From: JBKJUK01 sp046590705
GTDB lineage: Bacteria > Acidobacteriota > Thermoanaerobaculia > Gp7-AA8
NCBI GenBank assembly: GCA_046590705.1
Contig: JBKJUK010000053.1
Location: 1 to 16,128 of the forward strand
DNA length: 16,128 nucleotides
Direction: 5' to 3'
Shown here: piece by piece, positions 1 through 7,250 of the stretch
Position numbering within the stretch: position 1 is the stretch's first letter
Layout of the letters: each line of letters begins with the position of its first letter
Program-made: the position numbers and the translations under genes
Notes under the pieces: model-generated
The model's database searches: none
Seen by the model: only the letters and a program-made list of their open reading frames with translations
What the model was told of the DNA's origin: nothing

Positions 1-774
1 TATGTGACGGCGGAGAAGATGCTGCGCGAGAGCATCTCGATTCGGGAACGAGCACTCGGGAGGGGCCACGTCAGGGTCACCCGGGGACTCTTCGATCTCT
101 CGGGAACACTTGCGGCCGCCGGCCGGCTCGATGAAGCGGAACTCTACATGAAGCGTACGCTGGCCATTCGCGAACAGCTCTACGCCAAAAATGAGGGGGT
201 CGACGCACAGAATCTGGCCATGACCCTCGGGGATTACGCGTCGCTGGAAGTTTACCGCGGCGATCTCGATCACGCTGAAGCGCTCATGCGTCGAAGTACT
301 ACGCTGTGGGAGCAGGTTGGTGATGAGAGTTACCCGACGGCACGTGGCATCCTTCGACTCGCCTCCATCCTTGCGCTGCGGGGAAAAGGAGCGGAGGCGG
401 AGGTGCTTGCGAAGCGCGGAGTTGAAACATTGCGACCCTTTGTCGAGCCAGGCGATACACGATTGATCGAGGGTGAGAACACTCGCGCGAACGCGTTGCG
501 TCTCCAGGGGAAGCTGGATGAGGCCGAGGCCATCCTGCTGCGGAACTCTTCCGGGACGGTCGACGACGAGTCCAACGCTACCGTGATAGCCGAGGCCCTT
601 CACGGTCTCGCCAGGGTGAGGGTGGCGCAGGGACGGTCGCTCGAAGCCAAAGTGTTTTTCGAACGGTCCCTGGCCACCTTTCCTTCCGGAAAAGGGCTGT
701 GGACGTACTCCCGTGCAAGGGTGCAGAAAGATTACGACGAGTTCCGATCAGTTGCGCGAACTCAGTCGAAATAG
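1..774 (+). CDS. TPR-repeat protein, C-terminal part (5' end outside window)
   Basis: The frame is open from base 1 (TAT codon) to the TAG at 772-774, so the visible 257 residues are the end of a larger protein; the GTG at 4 is not a credible start. The sequence is a run of degenerate tetratricopeptide repeats of the long 42-residue TPR_10/TPR_12 type. Helix pairs such as 'RLDEAELYMKRTLAIREQL' and 'KLDEAEAILLRNSS' recur about every 40 residues. Such repeats bind proteins. In Acidobacteriota-like genomes they very often form the tail of Pkn-type Ser/Thr kinases or of AfsR/SARP-like regulators, so the missing N-terminus may be a kinase domain, which is inference. It is convergent with the hydrolase gene, with only 26 bp between the two stop codons and no clear terminator hairpin. 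Confidence 0.85.
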   Translation, partial: YVTAEKMLRESISIRERALGRGHVRVTRGLFDLSGTLAAAGRLDEAELYMKRTLAIREQLYAKNEGVDAQNLAMTLGDYASLEVYRGDLDHAEALMRRSTTLWEQVGDESYPTARGILRLASILALRGKGAEAEVLAKRGVETLRPFVEPGDTRLIEGENTRANALRLQGKLDEAEAILLRNSSGTVDDESNATVIAEALHGLARVRVAQGRSLEAKVFFERSLATFPSGKGLWTYSRARVQKDYDEFRSVARTQSK

Positions 775-800
775 AGAGCGCCCGCGTGCTGGATTTTTCT

Positions 801-1607
801 TCACTTTCCGGTCGATCGACGCTGCTGAAGCAGCCATTCTGCGAATCTCGGATCGAGAAAGGTCGGGTCCCAGGCATTGTGACCAGCGCCGGGAAGTTCG
901 ACGTACCGAACTGTTGCACCGACTTCGCTGAGCGCTCCAGCCATCGCTCTTGATTCCTCGACAGGAACGGTGGTGTCCGCACTCCCATGCGCGATCCAGA
1001 TCGGCAGGTTCTTCAGCTTCGCTGCCACCGATTGATAGGGCCTCTGCATCTCGATGCCGTCGGCTGAGATATCGCGCGCAAATTGAGAAAGTGCAGGCGG
1101 AGGTACGACCCACCCGCAGATCGGCGCAACTGCGGCGAATCGATCAGGTTGTCGCAGAGCAAGCAGCCAGCTGCCCGCTCCACCCATGGAGATGCCGGTG
1201 AGCAGCAGCCTGTCGGGATCAATGGAAAAGTTTTTCTGCGTGGCTTCCAGGGTAGCCAGGGCCAGGTCCTGCATCACGCCGGTCCACTGCTGGTTTTTTC
1301 GACACTGCGGAAAAATGACCAGCGCCGGGTAGAGGTCGGGGTTTCGTCGTATGGCGTTGGCCAGGGCGATGGCAGTTCCGAACAGGCCGTCCGAGCCTCG
1401 CTCGCCTGCACCATGGAGGAAAAGAATGGCCGGCCACTTCATGGACGGATCGTAGGCACGAGGGACGTAGAGCTGATAGCGGTACTCGATTCCGCTGACA
1501 ATCACCGTGCGATCGAGGAATCCTGTGGGCTGCTTCTCCCGGGCCCCAGTTCGACACGATAGGAGCGAGGTCGCCAGAAAAATCAACAGAAGGTGCGTCG
1601 CTCGCAT
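801..1607 (-). CDS. alpha/beta-hydrolase (esterase/phospholipase-like) lipoprotein
   Basis: This 268-residue protein starts at the ATG at 1607-1605. The open frame runs upstream to 1898, but those codons cover the palindromic repeat, whereas from 1607 the product begins with a lipoprotein signal (MRATHLLLIF..., lipobox LLSC, lipidated Cys18). Alpha/beta-hydrolase hallmarks are present: oxyanion segment HGAGERG at 65-71, nucleophile elbow GISMGG with Ser140, acid Asp211 in HGSADTTVP, and His243 in GAGHNAW. Together they give a complete Ser-Asp-His triad. The family matches secreted esterases of the PHB-depolymerase/feruloyl-esterase or carboxylesterase/phospholipase type; the substrate cannot be read from sequence. 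It is predicted to be membrane-anchored on the outside of the inner membrane or sorted to the outer membrane. There is no Shine-Dalgarno site, but TATTCT lies 6 nt before the ATG. Confidence 0.92.
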   Translation of the reverse strand: MRATHLLLIFLATSLLSCRTGAREKQPTGFLDRTVIVSGIEYRYQLYVPRAYDPSMKWPAILFLHGAGERGSDGLFGTAIALANAIRRNPDLYPALVIFPQCRKNQQWTGVMQDLALATLEATQKNFSIDPDRLLLTGISMGGAGSWLLALRQPDRFAAVAPICGWVVPPPALSQFARDISADGIEMQRPYQSVAAKLKNLPIWIAHGSADTTVPVEESRAMAGALSEVGATVRYVELPGAGHNAWDPTFLDPRFAEWLLQQRRSTGK

Positions 1608-1613
1608 GCACTG

Positions 1614-1619
1614 AGAATA
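1614..1619 (-). promoter_or_regulatory. candidate -10 box (TATTCT) for leaderless hydrolase transcript
   Basis: On the minus strand TATTCT is followed by a 6-nt spacer and the hydrolase ATG. A weak -35-like CTGTGA lies 17 bp further upstream. There is no purine-rich ribosome-binding site, so transcription may start at or next to the ATG. The same TANNNT spacing recurs at three other genes in this window. Confidence 0.4.
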
Positions 1620-1791
1620 CCTGTAACCCGCATTTCTCACAGATTTTCTGCTGCGGGCGTGGATGGCAGACTGTCGGTGTGGCTGTTTCACCGAGGGTCG
1701 ACTATGCCTTGGTCGGGAAGGAGGCCGTGCGCCTCGCATCCAGCCGAAGTTGGTGAACTTTAGGCCACGGAGGCGTCCTTCGGTTGCTGTT

Positions 1792-1890
1792 GAGGCCCGG
1801 AGGGCCGGCATCGGTTTAGCCCAGGCTGTGAAGCCTGGGACTCTTCCGGACCTTGCTTTTGTCGGAGCCCCGGAGGGGCGGCACCTGCGA
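1792..1890 (+). repeat. palindromic intergenic repeat, copy 1 (forward)
   Basis: The modules in order are: a first imperfect palindrome GGCCCGGAGGGCC followed by GGCATCG; 'TAGCC' leading into a perfect 7-bp stem CCCAGGC (1820-1826), loop TGTGAA, GCCTGGG (1833-1839); a spacer; and a second palindrome GCCCC-GGA-GGGGC (1867-1879) followed by GGCA. The same order of modules occurs on the opposite strand in copy 2. The pattern resembles interspersed GCCCC...GGGGCGACA repeats that I recall from Planctomycetota, Verrucomicrobiota and Acidobacteriota genomes. Its function is unknown. It is REP-like in structure, but no RAYT transposase is visible here. Confidence 0.75.
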
Positions 1891-1959
1891 ATGCGCAATT
1901 GGCTTGGATATTATACTGCAGGCAATAGTCAGGCAATGTTCGTGGGTTAGAAAGTCGCG

Positions 1960-2058
1960 ATGCCGCCCCTCTGGGGCTCCTAAGGAATTTCGGAGTAGCG
2001 GGGTTTACCCCACCCTCACGGGTGGGGCTATTGCGATGTCGCCCCTTCCGGGGCTTTC
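1960..2058 (-). repeat. palindromic intergenic repeat, copy 2 (reverse)
   Basis: Read on the minus strand, this element has the same plan as copy 1: AGCCCCGGAAGGGGCGACATCG, then 'AATAG' and a perfect 8-bp stem CCCCACCC (arms 2027-2020 and 2015-2008, loop GTGA), then a spacer, then GGAGCCCCAGAGGGGCGGCA. The internal stem differs in sequence from copy 1 (CCCACCC versus CCCAGGC) but stays perfectly paired, as expected if structure is what is maintained. The two copies are about 70 bp apart in opposite orientation, like a bipartite REP/BIME unit. Confidence 0.75.
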
Positions 2059-2168
2059 GTAGCCGAGTGGGCGTCCCAAAGAGTTTGCAATTCGCTGGAT
2101 CACGTTCGGACGCGCGAGCGGAAGTTGAAATGGGAACCACGGCCACAGCTGAAAGCTCCGCAGCTATC

Positions 2169-2762
2169 CTATCTGCTCTCGATCAGTGAGATCTGCCAGG
2201 CTTGACCGTCGTGCCTCAGTATGGCCATGGCCTTTTGCTTTCCTGCGAAGCGCTGGTTGAGCATTCCGCTCTTGAAGGCCGTGCCGATTTCATTCGGTAC
2301 CCAGCGCCAGTCAAATGCAGCTTGCGCAGTCTGGTCGTCGGCCCCTCCGGTGACCGATTCGACCGAGCCGAATTCTTTCCTGGCCAACGGAACGATGTCG
2401 ACGAACCCGTTCGGCCTGACCAGGAATCTTCGGTCCTGCAGAGCTTTCTCAGTCAGCTCCACATCGCCCGACGGAGTCAGTCGCACCCAGCCATCTTTTT
2501 CGAGAGAGCGCGCGGCGAGAAGTGCTTCGGGATTGAGAAATCGTTTCTCCAGAGGAAGAGCCCAGCCGGCACTGGTGAACTCGAAGTCAGAGTACTCGAG
2601 GGAGTTTCGAATCAAAGCTGCAGCCGCGGCAGCATCGGGACGCACGATCGGCAGGGACGCCGGGTTGCCTTTAGTTGCAGTCGCAGCTGGTTCGCTCCCG
2701 CAAGAGACAGAGACGAGCAGAGACACGATAAAAATCGGTGCAATCATTCGCCGTGGATGCAT
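2169..2762 (-). CDS. small lipoprotein of unknown function
   Basis: This 197-residue protein belongs to no family I can name. It has a lipoprotein signal, MHPRRMIAPIFIVSLLVSVSC, with Cys21 as the lipidation site. A low-complexity Ala/Thr linker follows (22-50), then a globular part. Residues 79-104 (LLAARSLEKDGWVRLTPSGDVELTEKA) resemble a winged-helix hairpin of the 'LekdGlVrLtpsGdveLTekg' kind, which is odd in an exported protein. The C-terminal part (149-197) has an aromatic strand-rich pattern, FDWRWVPNEIGTAF. An alternative start is Met6 (codon 2747-2745). The ATG at 2762 is preceded by TATACT with a 6-nt spacer and no SD. It lies 41 bp downstream of the kinase stop on the same strand, so co-transcription with the kinase is also possible. 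Confidence 0.82.
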   Translation of the reverse strand: MHPRRMIAPIFIVSLLVSVSCGSEPAATATKGNPASLPIVRPDAAAAAALIRNSLEYSDFEFTSAGWALPLEKRFLNPEALLAARSLEKDGWVRLTPSGDVELTEKALQDRRFLVRPNGFVDIVPLARKEFGSVESVTGGADDQTAQAAFDWRWVPNEIGTAFKSGMLNQRFAGKQKAMAILRHDGQAWQISLIESR

Positions 2763-2768
2763 GACCGA

Positions 2769-2774
2769 AGTATA
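2769..2774 (-). promoter_or_regulatory. candidate -10 box (TATACT) 6 nt before lipoprotein ATG
   Basis: TATACT is a 5/6 match to the sigma-70 -10 consensus and sits 6 nt upstream of the start codon on the minus strand, with no SD in between. No convincing -35 hexamer is seen at 17-18 bp. It would give a leaderless mRNA for the lipoprotein independent of the upstream kinase. Confidence 0.42.
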
Positions 2775-2803
2775 GAGAAGTCACAGGCCGACGTGATGGC
2801 GTA

Positions 2804-5248
2804 TCAGCTGCGTGCGGCCTGATCGATGCGCAGCATCAGTTTCTTGAACCGAGGATGGTTACCCAGGTCGGCGAAACTCTGGTCGACTTTCAACCAGAGC
2901 ATTGACTCCGAGCGCGCTTCGAACGCGGCCTCGAGATACTTGCAGGCCTCGTCATGACGCCCCAGGCCGACGTTGGCGCGAGCAAGGAAGACCGGGAGGA
3001 TGTAACGTTTCTTCTCGAGAGCACGCAGCGCTGAAAGCGCCTTCTCGGCTGCGACCACGTTTCCGGCTTTCCCTTCACAGGATGCGAGCAAAGCCAGCAG
3101 CGCTGGTGATTCGGGAGCATGCAGCAGACCCTTCCGGAGTCGGGCGATGGCCACTGGATAGTTACCGGAAACCATGGCGATCCAGGCGTACTGATGCCAC
3201 AGAGAATCGAAACTGGGATCGAAGTTCATGGTGCGTTCGATTTCCAGCTCGCTCTCCGCGACGCGTCCCGCATACATCAGCGCTCGCGCAAGGCCGAGGT
3301 TGGCAGAGAGGGAGACTGGATCCAATGTCTGCGCCAGACGTTTCTCCCGCACCGCGTCCTCGAACCGACCAGTGACGATGAGCAGATCACCATAATGCCG
3401 ATGAGCTTCTCCGTAGTTCGAGTTCAGGCGGATCGCACGTTGAAATTCCTGCTCCGCAGCTCCAAGATTCCAGTCGTACCAGGCCGTTACGAGTGCGAGT
3501 GACGTTCGGGCTTCTGCAAGCTGACTGTCCAGTTCCAGGGCTCTCTGCGCCGCGATTTTCGCTTTGGGCATGGCCACCGAAGGTGCCATGCGGATGTTCG
3601 AGAGGTGATAGTACGCATCGGCGAGACCTGCGTAGGCCAGCGCGAAACTTGAATCCTGCCGCAGCGCTGCTTCGAAGTGCTCTACCGCTTTGCTGAAACC
3701 GTCCGGATTCTGTCGGTTGAGATGGTAGCGGCCTTTCAAGTACAGGCGGTAGGCTTCGGAATCGTGGGTATTGACTCGACCGACCCGTTCCTTCTGTTCG
3801 CCACTGAGCCGTAGATGAAGTTCACTCGCGATGGTGCGAGAAATCGTAGATTGCAGGGAGGGGAGTTCGTCCGGCGACAAGTCGTACACCTTCCCCCAGA
3901 GCTGCCGTCCACTGCCGACTTCCACCAGGTCTGCTTCAACCCTCACTCCCTGACCTCTCGCGATCAGGCGGCCGGTGAGCACCGCTTCGACCTTCAACTC
4001 TTTCCCAACGCCGATCGGGTCCACCTGTCGCTGCCTATAGCGCGCGACCGTGCTGCGAGCCATGACTCTCAGCGCGGGGATGGAAGACAGATTGTGAATG
4101 ATGCTTTCCGAGAGTCCGTCGGCGAGATACTCGTGCTCACCCTGTCCACCGGCATTGATAAACGGCAGCACTGCGATCGAATCGATGGCCTGGTTTCGTT
4201 CAAGGAAGCCGAAGGAGAAAGCGGCAATCGCGATCGCCGCAGCGACTGCCGCCACGATCACTCCAGCGCGGACTCTGCGTTTCCCGGCGCGCCTGCTCTC
4301 CGTGCTGTTTTCGATATCACGCGCGGTCCTGGCGATGGACTGCCAGACCTCCGTCGAAGTGCCCGAGGAGTCGCGGTCGTTGCCGGCACGCACTGGGCTC
4401 GATGCGTTTGCGCTCATCGTGCGACGGATCCTGCGGAGCTCGAGAATGAATGCGCGCACGTCGACCTGCCGATGCGTCTTATCTTTCGAGAGAGCTTTCT
4501 GAATGCAGTCTTCCAGTGCGGGGCCGTGATCCCCAGCGAGATTCAAAGGCTGCGCTTCACGCCCGAGAATTGCCGCCAGCGTGTCTCCACTGCCAAACCC
4601 TGTGAACGGAGCGCGTCCGGCGATCATCTCGTAGAGCACCACAGCGAGTCCGAATAGATCGCTTCTGCCATCGACTTCGTACGCAAGGATCTGCTCGGGG
4701 GACATGTAGCGTGCCGTTCCGATCACGCGGCCCGGCGCAGTGAGATTTCTCGCATCCCCTGCGATATTCGCGGCGTCAGGTGAGGTCAGTTTCGCCAGAC
4801 CGAAATCGAGTACCTTCACGTATCCATCTGGACGCACCATGACGTTCTCCGGTTTGACGTCGCGGTGTACGATGTTCACGTCGTGAGCTGCGGCCAGTGC
4901 CTCCCCGATCTGAATGGCGATGTCGAGGCAGGTGATCAGCGGAATTCCGCCCTGCATCTGTTCCCGCAGTGTTTTTCCTTCGATGTATTCCGTGGCAATG
5001 TAGTGAAGTTTGTCCTGCACGCCGATGTCGTAGATGGTGACGATGTTCGGATGATTCAATGCGGAAGCGGCCCGCGCTTCGAGCTGAAATCGGAGAAGTC
5101 TGTCTTCAAATTCAACGGAAATGTCCGAAAGGACCTTCAGGGCAGCCTGTCGTCGCAGGCGCGTGTCCTCGACCAGATAAACCTCTCCCATGCCGCCGGA
5201 GCCGATTTTTCTGATGACGTCGTAGTGAGAGATTCGCTGCGCGATCAT
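2804..5248 (-). CDS. transmembrane Ser/Thr protein kinase with TolB-N-like sensor and TPR domain
   Basis: With the ATG at 5248 the product is 814 residues and begins MIAQRISHYDVIRKIGSGGMGEV, the usual start position of Pkn-type kinases. The kinase domain (about 9-275) carries a glycine loop GSGGMG (16-21), Lys38, catalytic loop HRDVKPEN (128-135), DFG (148-150) and GTARYMSPEQ, so it should be active. A charged linker leads to one membrane helix (about 329-348, VIVAAVAAAIAIAAFSFGF). Outside follows a TolB-N/FlgO-like domain (about 357-485, AIDSIAVLPF...EYLADGLSESI) and then TPRs to the C-terminus (about 497-810). This architecture is common in Acidobacteriota. An alternative in-frame ATG at 5365 adds 39 unlike-family residues but has a GGAGA upstream. 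The gene is divergent from the flavin reductase and followed by a lipoprotein gene that may be co-transcribed. Confidence 0.93.
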   Translation of the reverse strand: MIAQRISHYDVIRKIGSGGMGEVYLVEDTRLRRQAALKVLSDISVEFEDRLLRFQLEARAASALNHPNIVTIYDIGVQDKLHYIATEYIEGKTLREQMQGGIPLITCLDIAIQIGEALAAAHDVNIVHRDVKPENVMVRPDGYVKVLDFGLAKLTSPDAANIAGDARNLTAPGRVIGTARYMSPEQILAYEVDGRSDLFGLAVVLYEMIAGRAPFTGFGSGDTLAAILGREAQPLNLAGDHGPALEDCIQKALSKDKTHRQVDVRAFILELRRIRRTMSANASSPVRAGNDRDSSGTSTEVWQSIARTARDIENSTESRRAGKRRVRAGVIVAAVAAAIAIAAFSFGFLERNQAIDSIAVLPFINAGGQGEHEYLADGLSESIIHNLSSIPALRVMARSTVARYRQRQVDPIGVGKELKVEAVLTGRLIARGQGVRVEADLVEVGSGRQLWGKVYDLSPDELPSLQSTISRTIASELHLRLSGEQKERVGRVNTHDSEAYRLYLKGRYHLNRQNPDGFSKAVEHFEAALRQDSSFALAYAGLADAYYHLSNIRMAPSVAMPKAKIAAQRALELDSQLAEARTSLALVTAWYDWNLGAAEQEFQRAIRLNSNYGEAHRHYGDLLIVTGRFEDAVREKRLAQTLDPVSLSANLGLARALMYAGRVAESELEIERTMNFDPSFDSLWHQYAWIAMVSGNYPVAIARLRKGLLHAPESPALLALLASCEGKAGNVVAAEKALSALRALEKKRYILPVFLARANVGLGRHDEACKYLEAAFEARSESMLWLKVDQSFADLGNHPRFKKLMLRIDQAARS

Positions 5249-5344
5249 GTAGTCGATGGAATGTCTATGAAGGTCGAGTTTAACGAAGGAGCGGATCGAA
5301 TGCACCTGCTCCTCATTCTCGACCCGAAATCGAGCGGTCGGGGA

Positions 5345-5350
5345 TATGCT
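5345..5350 (+). promoter_or_regulatory. candidate -10 box (TATGCT) 7 nt before flavin reductase ATG
   Basis: TATGCT fits TANNNT and precedes the ATG at 5358 by 7 nt. There is no SD at proper spacing; the only G-run (5341-5343) is 14 nt away. It is consistent with a leaderless transcript. It also contains the alternative in-frame ATG at 5346, which would be excluded if transcription starts at about 5357. Confidence 0.35.
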
Positions 5351-5353
5351 GTG

Positions 5354-5369
5354 GTCGATGATCATCGAC
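5354..5369. repeat. perfect 16-bp palindrome over the flavin reductase start
   Basis: GTCGATGATCATCGAC is self-complementary across all 16 bases and contains the ATG of the flavin reductase. It could be an operator in the divergent kinase/flavin reductase region, or a by-product of the codons for Met-Ile-Ile-Asp. The symmetry makes the longest open frames on both strands begin with M-I-I-D. Confidence 0.5.
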
Positions 5370-5951
5370 TTCTCCGCGATCCCTGCTCGCGAGCGCTATC
5401 AGTGGATGATCAGGAGTATCGTTCCTCGCCCGATCGCGTTTGTCTCGACCATCTCGCCGCGTGGAATCAGTAACCTGTCTCCCTTCTCATTTTTCAGCGG
5501 CGTCTGTTCCGACCCTCCGGTCGTATCCATTGCCATCGCCTCAGGACGGGGCGGGCGAGTCAAGGACACGCTCATGAACCTTCGCGAAAACGGCGAATGC
5601 GTGGTGAATGTGGTGGACGCATCGTTCGCCGCTCAGATGGTTCTCAGTTCGGGCGAGTATGACTACGAGGTGAGCGAGTTCGGTGTCACAGGCTTCACCG
5701 AAGAGAGTTCGGATCGCGTACGGCCACCCAGAGTGCTGGAGTCTCCTGTGGCCATGGAATGCAGGCTATTGCAAACGGTGGAGGTTGGTATGCCGGTGAC
5801 GACCATCGTCCTGCTGGAAATTCTGTTGATGCGGGTGATCGACGACAAGACTTTCGCTCCGCTGTCCCGACTCGGAGGTGACCAGTACGCGAGGCTGAGT
5901 GAGCCCTTCTCCATCAAAAGGCCCGCAGTTGCTTCCCGCGAGCGCGGCTGA
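5358..5951 (+). CDS. flavin reductase-like (split-barrel FMN-binding) protein
   Basis: This 197-residue protein belongs to the flavin reductase-like family (COG1853/DIM6-NTAB type). The signature is near the N-terminus: IVPRPIAFVSTISPRGISNLSPFSFFSGVCSDPP (about 21-54), the FMN-binding split barrel, followed by VSIAIASGRGGRVKDTLMNLRENGECVVNVV (56-86). Members bind FMN non-covalently and may reduce flavin with NAD(P)H or act as FMN-binding oxidoreductases of unknown substrate. Length is normal for the family. I chose ATG 5358 over ATG 5346 because relatives commonly start MxIDxxxLxxxxRY and a TANNNT box sits 7 nt before it. The gene is divergent from the Ser/Thr kinase. A small stem (CCGCG-AG-CGCGG, 5936-5947) overlaps its end and is followed by TTTT, but is a poor terminator. 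Confidence 0.9.
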   Translation: MIIDFSAIPARERYQWMIRSIVPRPIAFVSTISPRGISNLSPFSFFSGVCSDPPVVSIAIASGRGGRVKDTLMNLRENGECVVNVVDASFAAQMVLSSGEYDYEVSEFGVTGFTEESSDRVRPPRVLESPVAMECRLLQTVEVGMPVTTIVLLEILLMRVIDDKTFAPLSRLGGDQYARLSEPFSIKRPAVASRERG

Positions 5952-6017
5952 ACTTTTCGAGCAGGGTTGCGGATCATCTGAACCTTCGTGCGTCCGTTTT
6001 AGAGGATGTCGTGTTCG

Positions 6018-6036
6018 GAATAATGGACAGTTATTC
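6018..6036. promoter_or_regulatory. AT-rich inverted repeat upstream of the GGDEF regulator
   Basis: GAATAA, 7 nt, TTATTC form a perfect 6-bp inverted repeat in the 200-bp gap before the response regulator. It stands out as AT-rich in GC-rich surroundings. It may be an operator or promoter island; no -10/-35 pair can be assigned with confidence. Nothing else recognisable lies in 5952-6151. Confidence 0.25.
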
Positions 6037-6141
6037 ATAGTTACAACCATCGATTCGCCTGACCCGCTCGAACAGACGCGCCCTGGGAGTTGAAGTCTGG
6101 TGCTCTGTCCGCTAACCCCGATCACGGATTTCTCGTGGTCC

Positions 6142-6145
6142 AGGA
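6142..6145 (+). promoter_or_regulatory. ribosome-binding site AGGA of the GGDEF regulator
   Basis: AGGA ends 6 nt before the ATG at 6152. This fixes the start and shows that this gene, unlike several neighbours, uses a Shine-Dalgarno site. Confidence 0.55.
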
Positions 6146-6151
6146 CATCGA

Positions 6152-7183
6152 ATGATCGAGATCGCCAAAGCTACATCCCATTCTGCGCAGATTTCAGAGA
6201 GTGGACTCCCGTTCAGAGTGAGCATTCTCGAAGACGATCCTTCCATCTCGATACTTCTGCAGCACTCCCTTCGCAGCCAGGGATTTCTGGTGCACGCATA
6301 CGGCACCATCGCAGCGGCCAGGGAAGGACTCCGTACTGACGGTACGGATCTGCTCATCTGCGACCGAGGTCTCCCGGACGGCGATGGCGTAAACCTTTGT
6401 CATGAACTCAAGTCGGATTCATCTGCGTTCAATCGCTACGTCATCATGCTCACCGCTGAAGCGAGCGCCGCCTCCGTTCTCGAGGGCTTTGAGAGAGGAG
6501 CCGACGATTACGTTGCCAAGCCTGTGGGAATGCCGGAACTGCTGGCGAGAGTTCGCGCTGGTCTTCGCATTGTGAGCCTGCAGAAGGCTCTCATTCAGTC
6601 GAATCGCAAGCTCGAGCTCGTGGCTGGCACGGACAGCCTTACCGGACTTCAGAATCGCCGTGCTTTTCAGGAGAAATTCGAAAAATCGTTCGAGCACGCG
6701 ATGCGCTACCAGCGGCCGCTTTCGCTGCTGCTTCTGGATCTCGATCATTTCAAACAGGTGAACGACAATTACGGACATCAGGCTGGCGACGACGTGCTTT
6801 TCTCGATAGGGAGCGTCATCTCCGCTCATCTTCGTAGTTCGGATACGGCTGCGCGATTCGGGGGCGAAGAGTTCGCCATCATTCTCCCCGAAACACACTT
6901 GCTCCCTGCGTATCAGGTGGCTGAGAAAATTCGTCGCGCGATCGAGGCGACCTCCATCGGCTCTGACTCAGTAGAGCGACTCCACGCCACGGTAAGCATA
7001 GGTGTCGCCTCGATGCCACACTCCACGTTCCCTGATGCTCCCGCGCTGCTTGCCGCTGCCGATCGGGCAATGTACCGCGGTAAGAATCGCGGCCGGAATC
7101 GCGTCGAGATGGAAAGACGGACCGATCCCTCCAGGCCTATGACTGCAGCGTTCGACAAGTCCCAACGAGTGGCATCACTCTGA
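6152..7183 (+). CDS. REC-GGDEF response regulator, predicted diguanylate cyclase
   Basis: This 343-residue protein has two domains. The receiver (about 21-140) has the acidic pair Glu27/Asp28, phosphoacceptor Asp71 (LLICDRGLPDGDG), Thr101 and Lys123, so it is phosphorylatable. The GGDEF domain (about 155-320) has the active-site variant GGEEF (237-241) and metal/substrate motifs DLDHFKQVNDNYGHQAGD (196-213). It also has an intact RxxD inhibitory site (Arg228-Asp231) exactly five residues before GGEEF. It should make c-di-GMP from two GTP when phosphorylated and be feedback-inhibited by product; the layout is PleD/WspR-like with one receiver. It is cytoplasmic. No kinase is adjacent. The DUF4388/TPR gene follows 87 bp downstream on the same strand. 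The start is supported by AGGA 6 nt upstream. Confidence 0.95.
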   Translation: MIEIAKATSHSAQISESGLPFRVSILEDDPSISILLQHSLRSQGFLVHAYGTIAAAREGLRTDGTDLLICDRGLPDGDGVNLCHELKSDSSAFNRYVIMLTAEASAASVLEGFERGADDYVAKPVGMPELLARVRAGLRIVSLQKALIQSNRKLELVAGTDSLTGLQNRRAFQEKFEKSFEHAMRYQRPLSLLLLDLDHFKQVNDNYGHQAGDDVLFSIGSVISAHLRSSDTAARFGGEEFAIILPETHLLPAYQVAEKIRRAIEATSIGSDSVERLHATVSIGVASMPHSTFPDAPALLAAADRAMYRGKNRGRNRVEMERRTDPSRPMTAAFDKSQRVASL

Positions 7184-7230
7184 GTCCCGCGTAAGTAACT
7201 GACCGATCTCTTCGCGATGGCCGAACCGGT

Positions 7231-7249
7231 AATGCGATAATCCCGCATT
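7231..7249. promoter_or_regulatory. inverted repeat overlapping a -10-like GATAAT
   Basis: AATGCG, 7 nt, CGCATT is a perfect 6-bp inverted repeat. It contains GATAAT (7236-7241), a 5/6 match to the -10 consensus. If used, transcription of the DUF4388 gene would begin around 7248, immediately before a 7-codon ORF. No good -35 is visible. A repressor on this dyad could cover the -10. Confidence 0.35.
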
Positions 7250-7250
7250 G

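Larger units (their letters stand above)
1608..2168. other. 561-bp intergenic region with two palindromic repeats and no gene
   Basis: The region lies between the hydrolase start and the lipoprotein stop. It holds the two repeat elements at 1792-1890 and 1960-2058. Around 1763-1775 there is also a short GCCACGGAGGCG stretch that may be a decayed extra unit. Open frames across it in several phases show no RBS, no recognisable protein and arginine/proline-rich translations typical of read-through palindromes. The hydrolase promoter must lie at the left end. I see no RNA gene or clear terminator. Confidence 0.7.

Noticed and set aside
1608..1898. 97-codon upstream extension of the hydrolase ORF
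   Set aside because: The extension covers repeat sequence, and the lipoprotein signal peptide begins exactly at ATG 1607.
1663..1950. 95-codon plus-strand ORF in the repeat region
   Set aside because: It reads through the palindromic repeat, has no RBS and shows an Arg/Pro/Gly-rich translation with no family resemblance.
3815..4657. 280-codon plus-strand ORF inside the kinase gene
   Set aside because: It is antisense to a clearly real kinase/TPR gene, has no RBS and shows no recognisable domain; it is a frame shadow of GC-rich coding DNA.
5936..5957. Intrinsic terminator after the flavin reductase
   Set aside because: The stem is only 5 bp with a 2-nt loop, overlaps the stop codon, and TTTT begins 6 nt after the stem.
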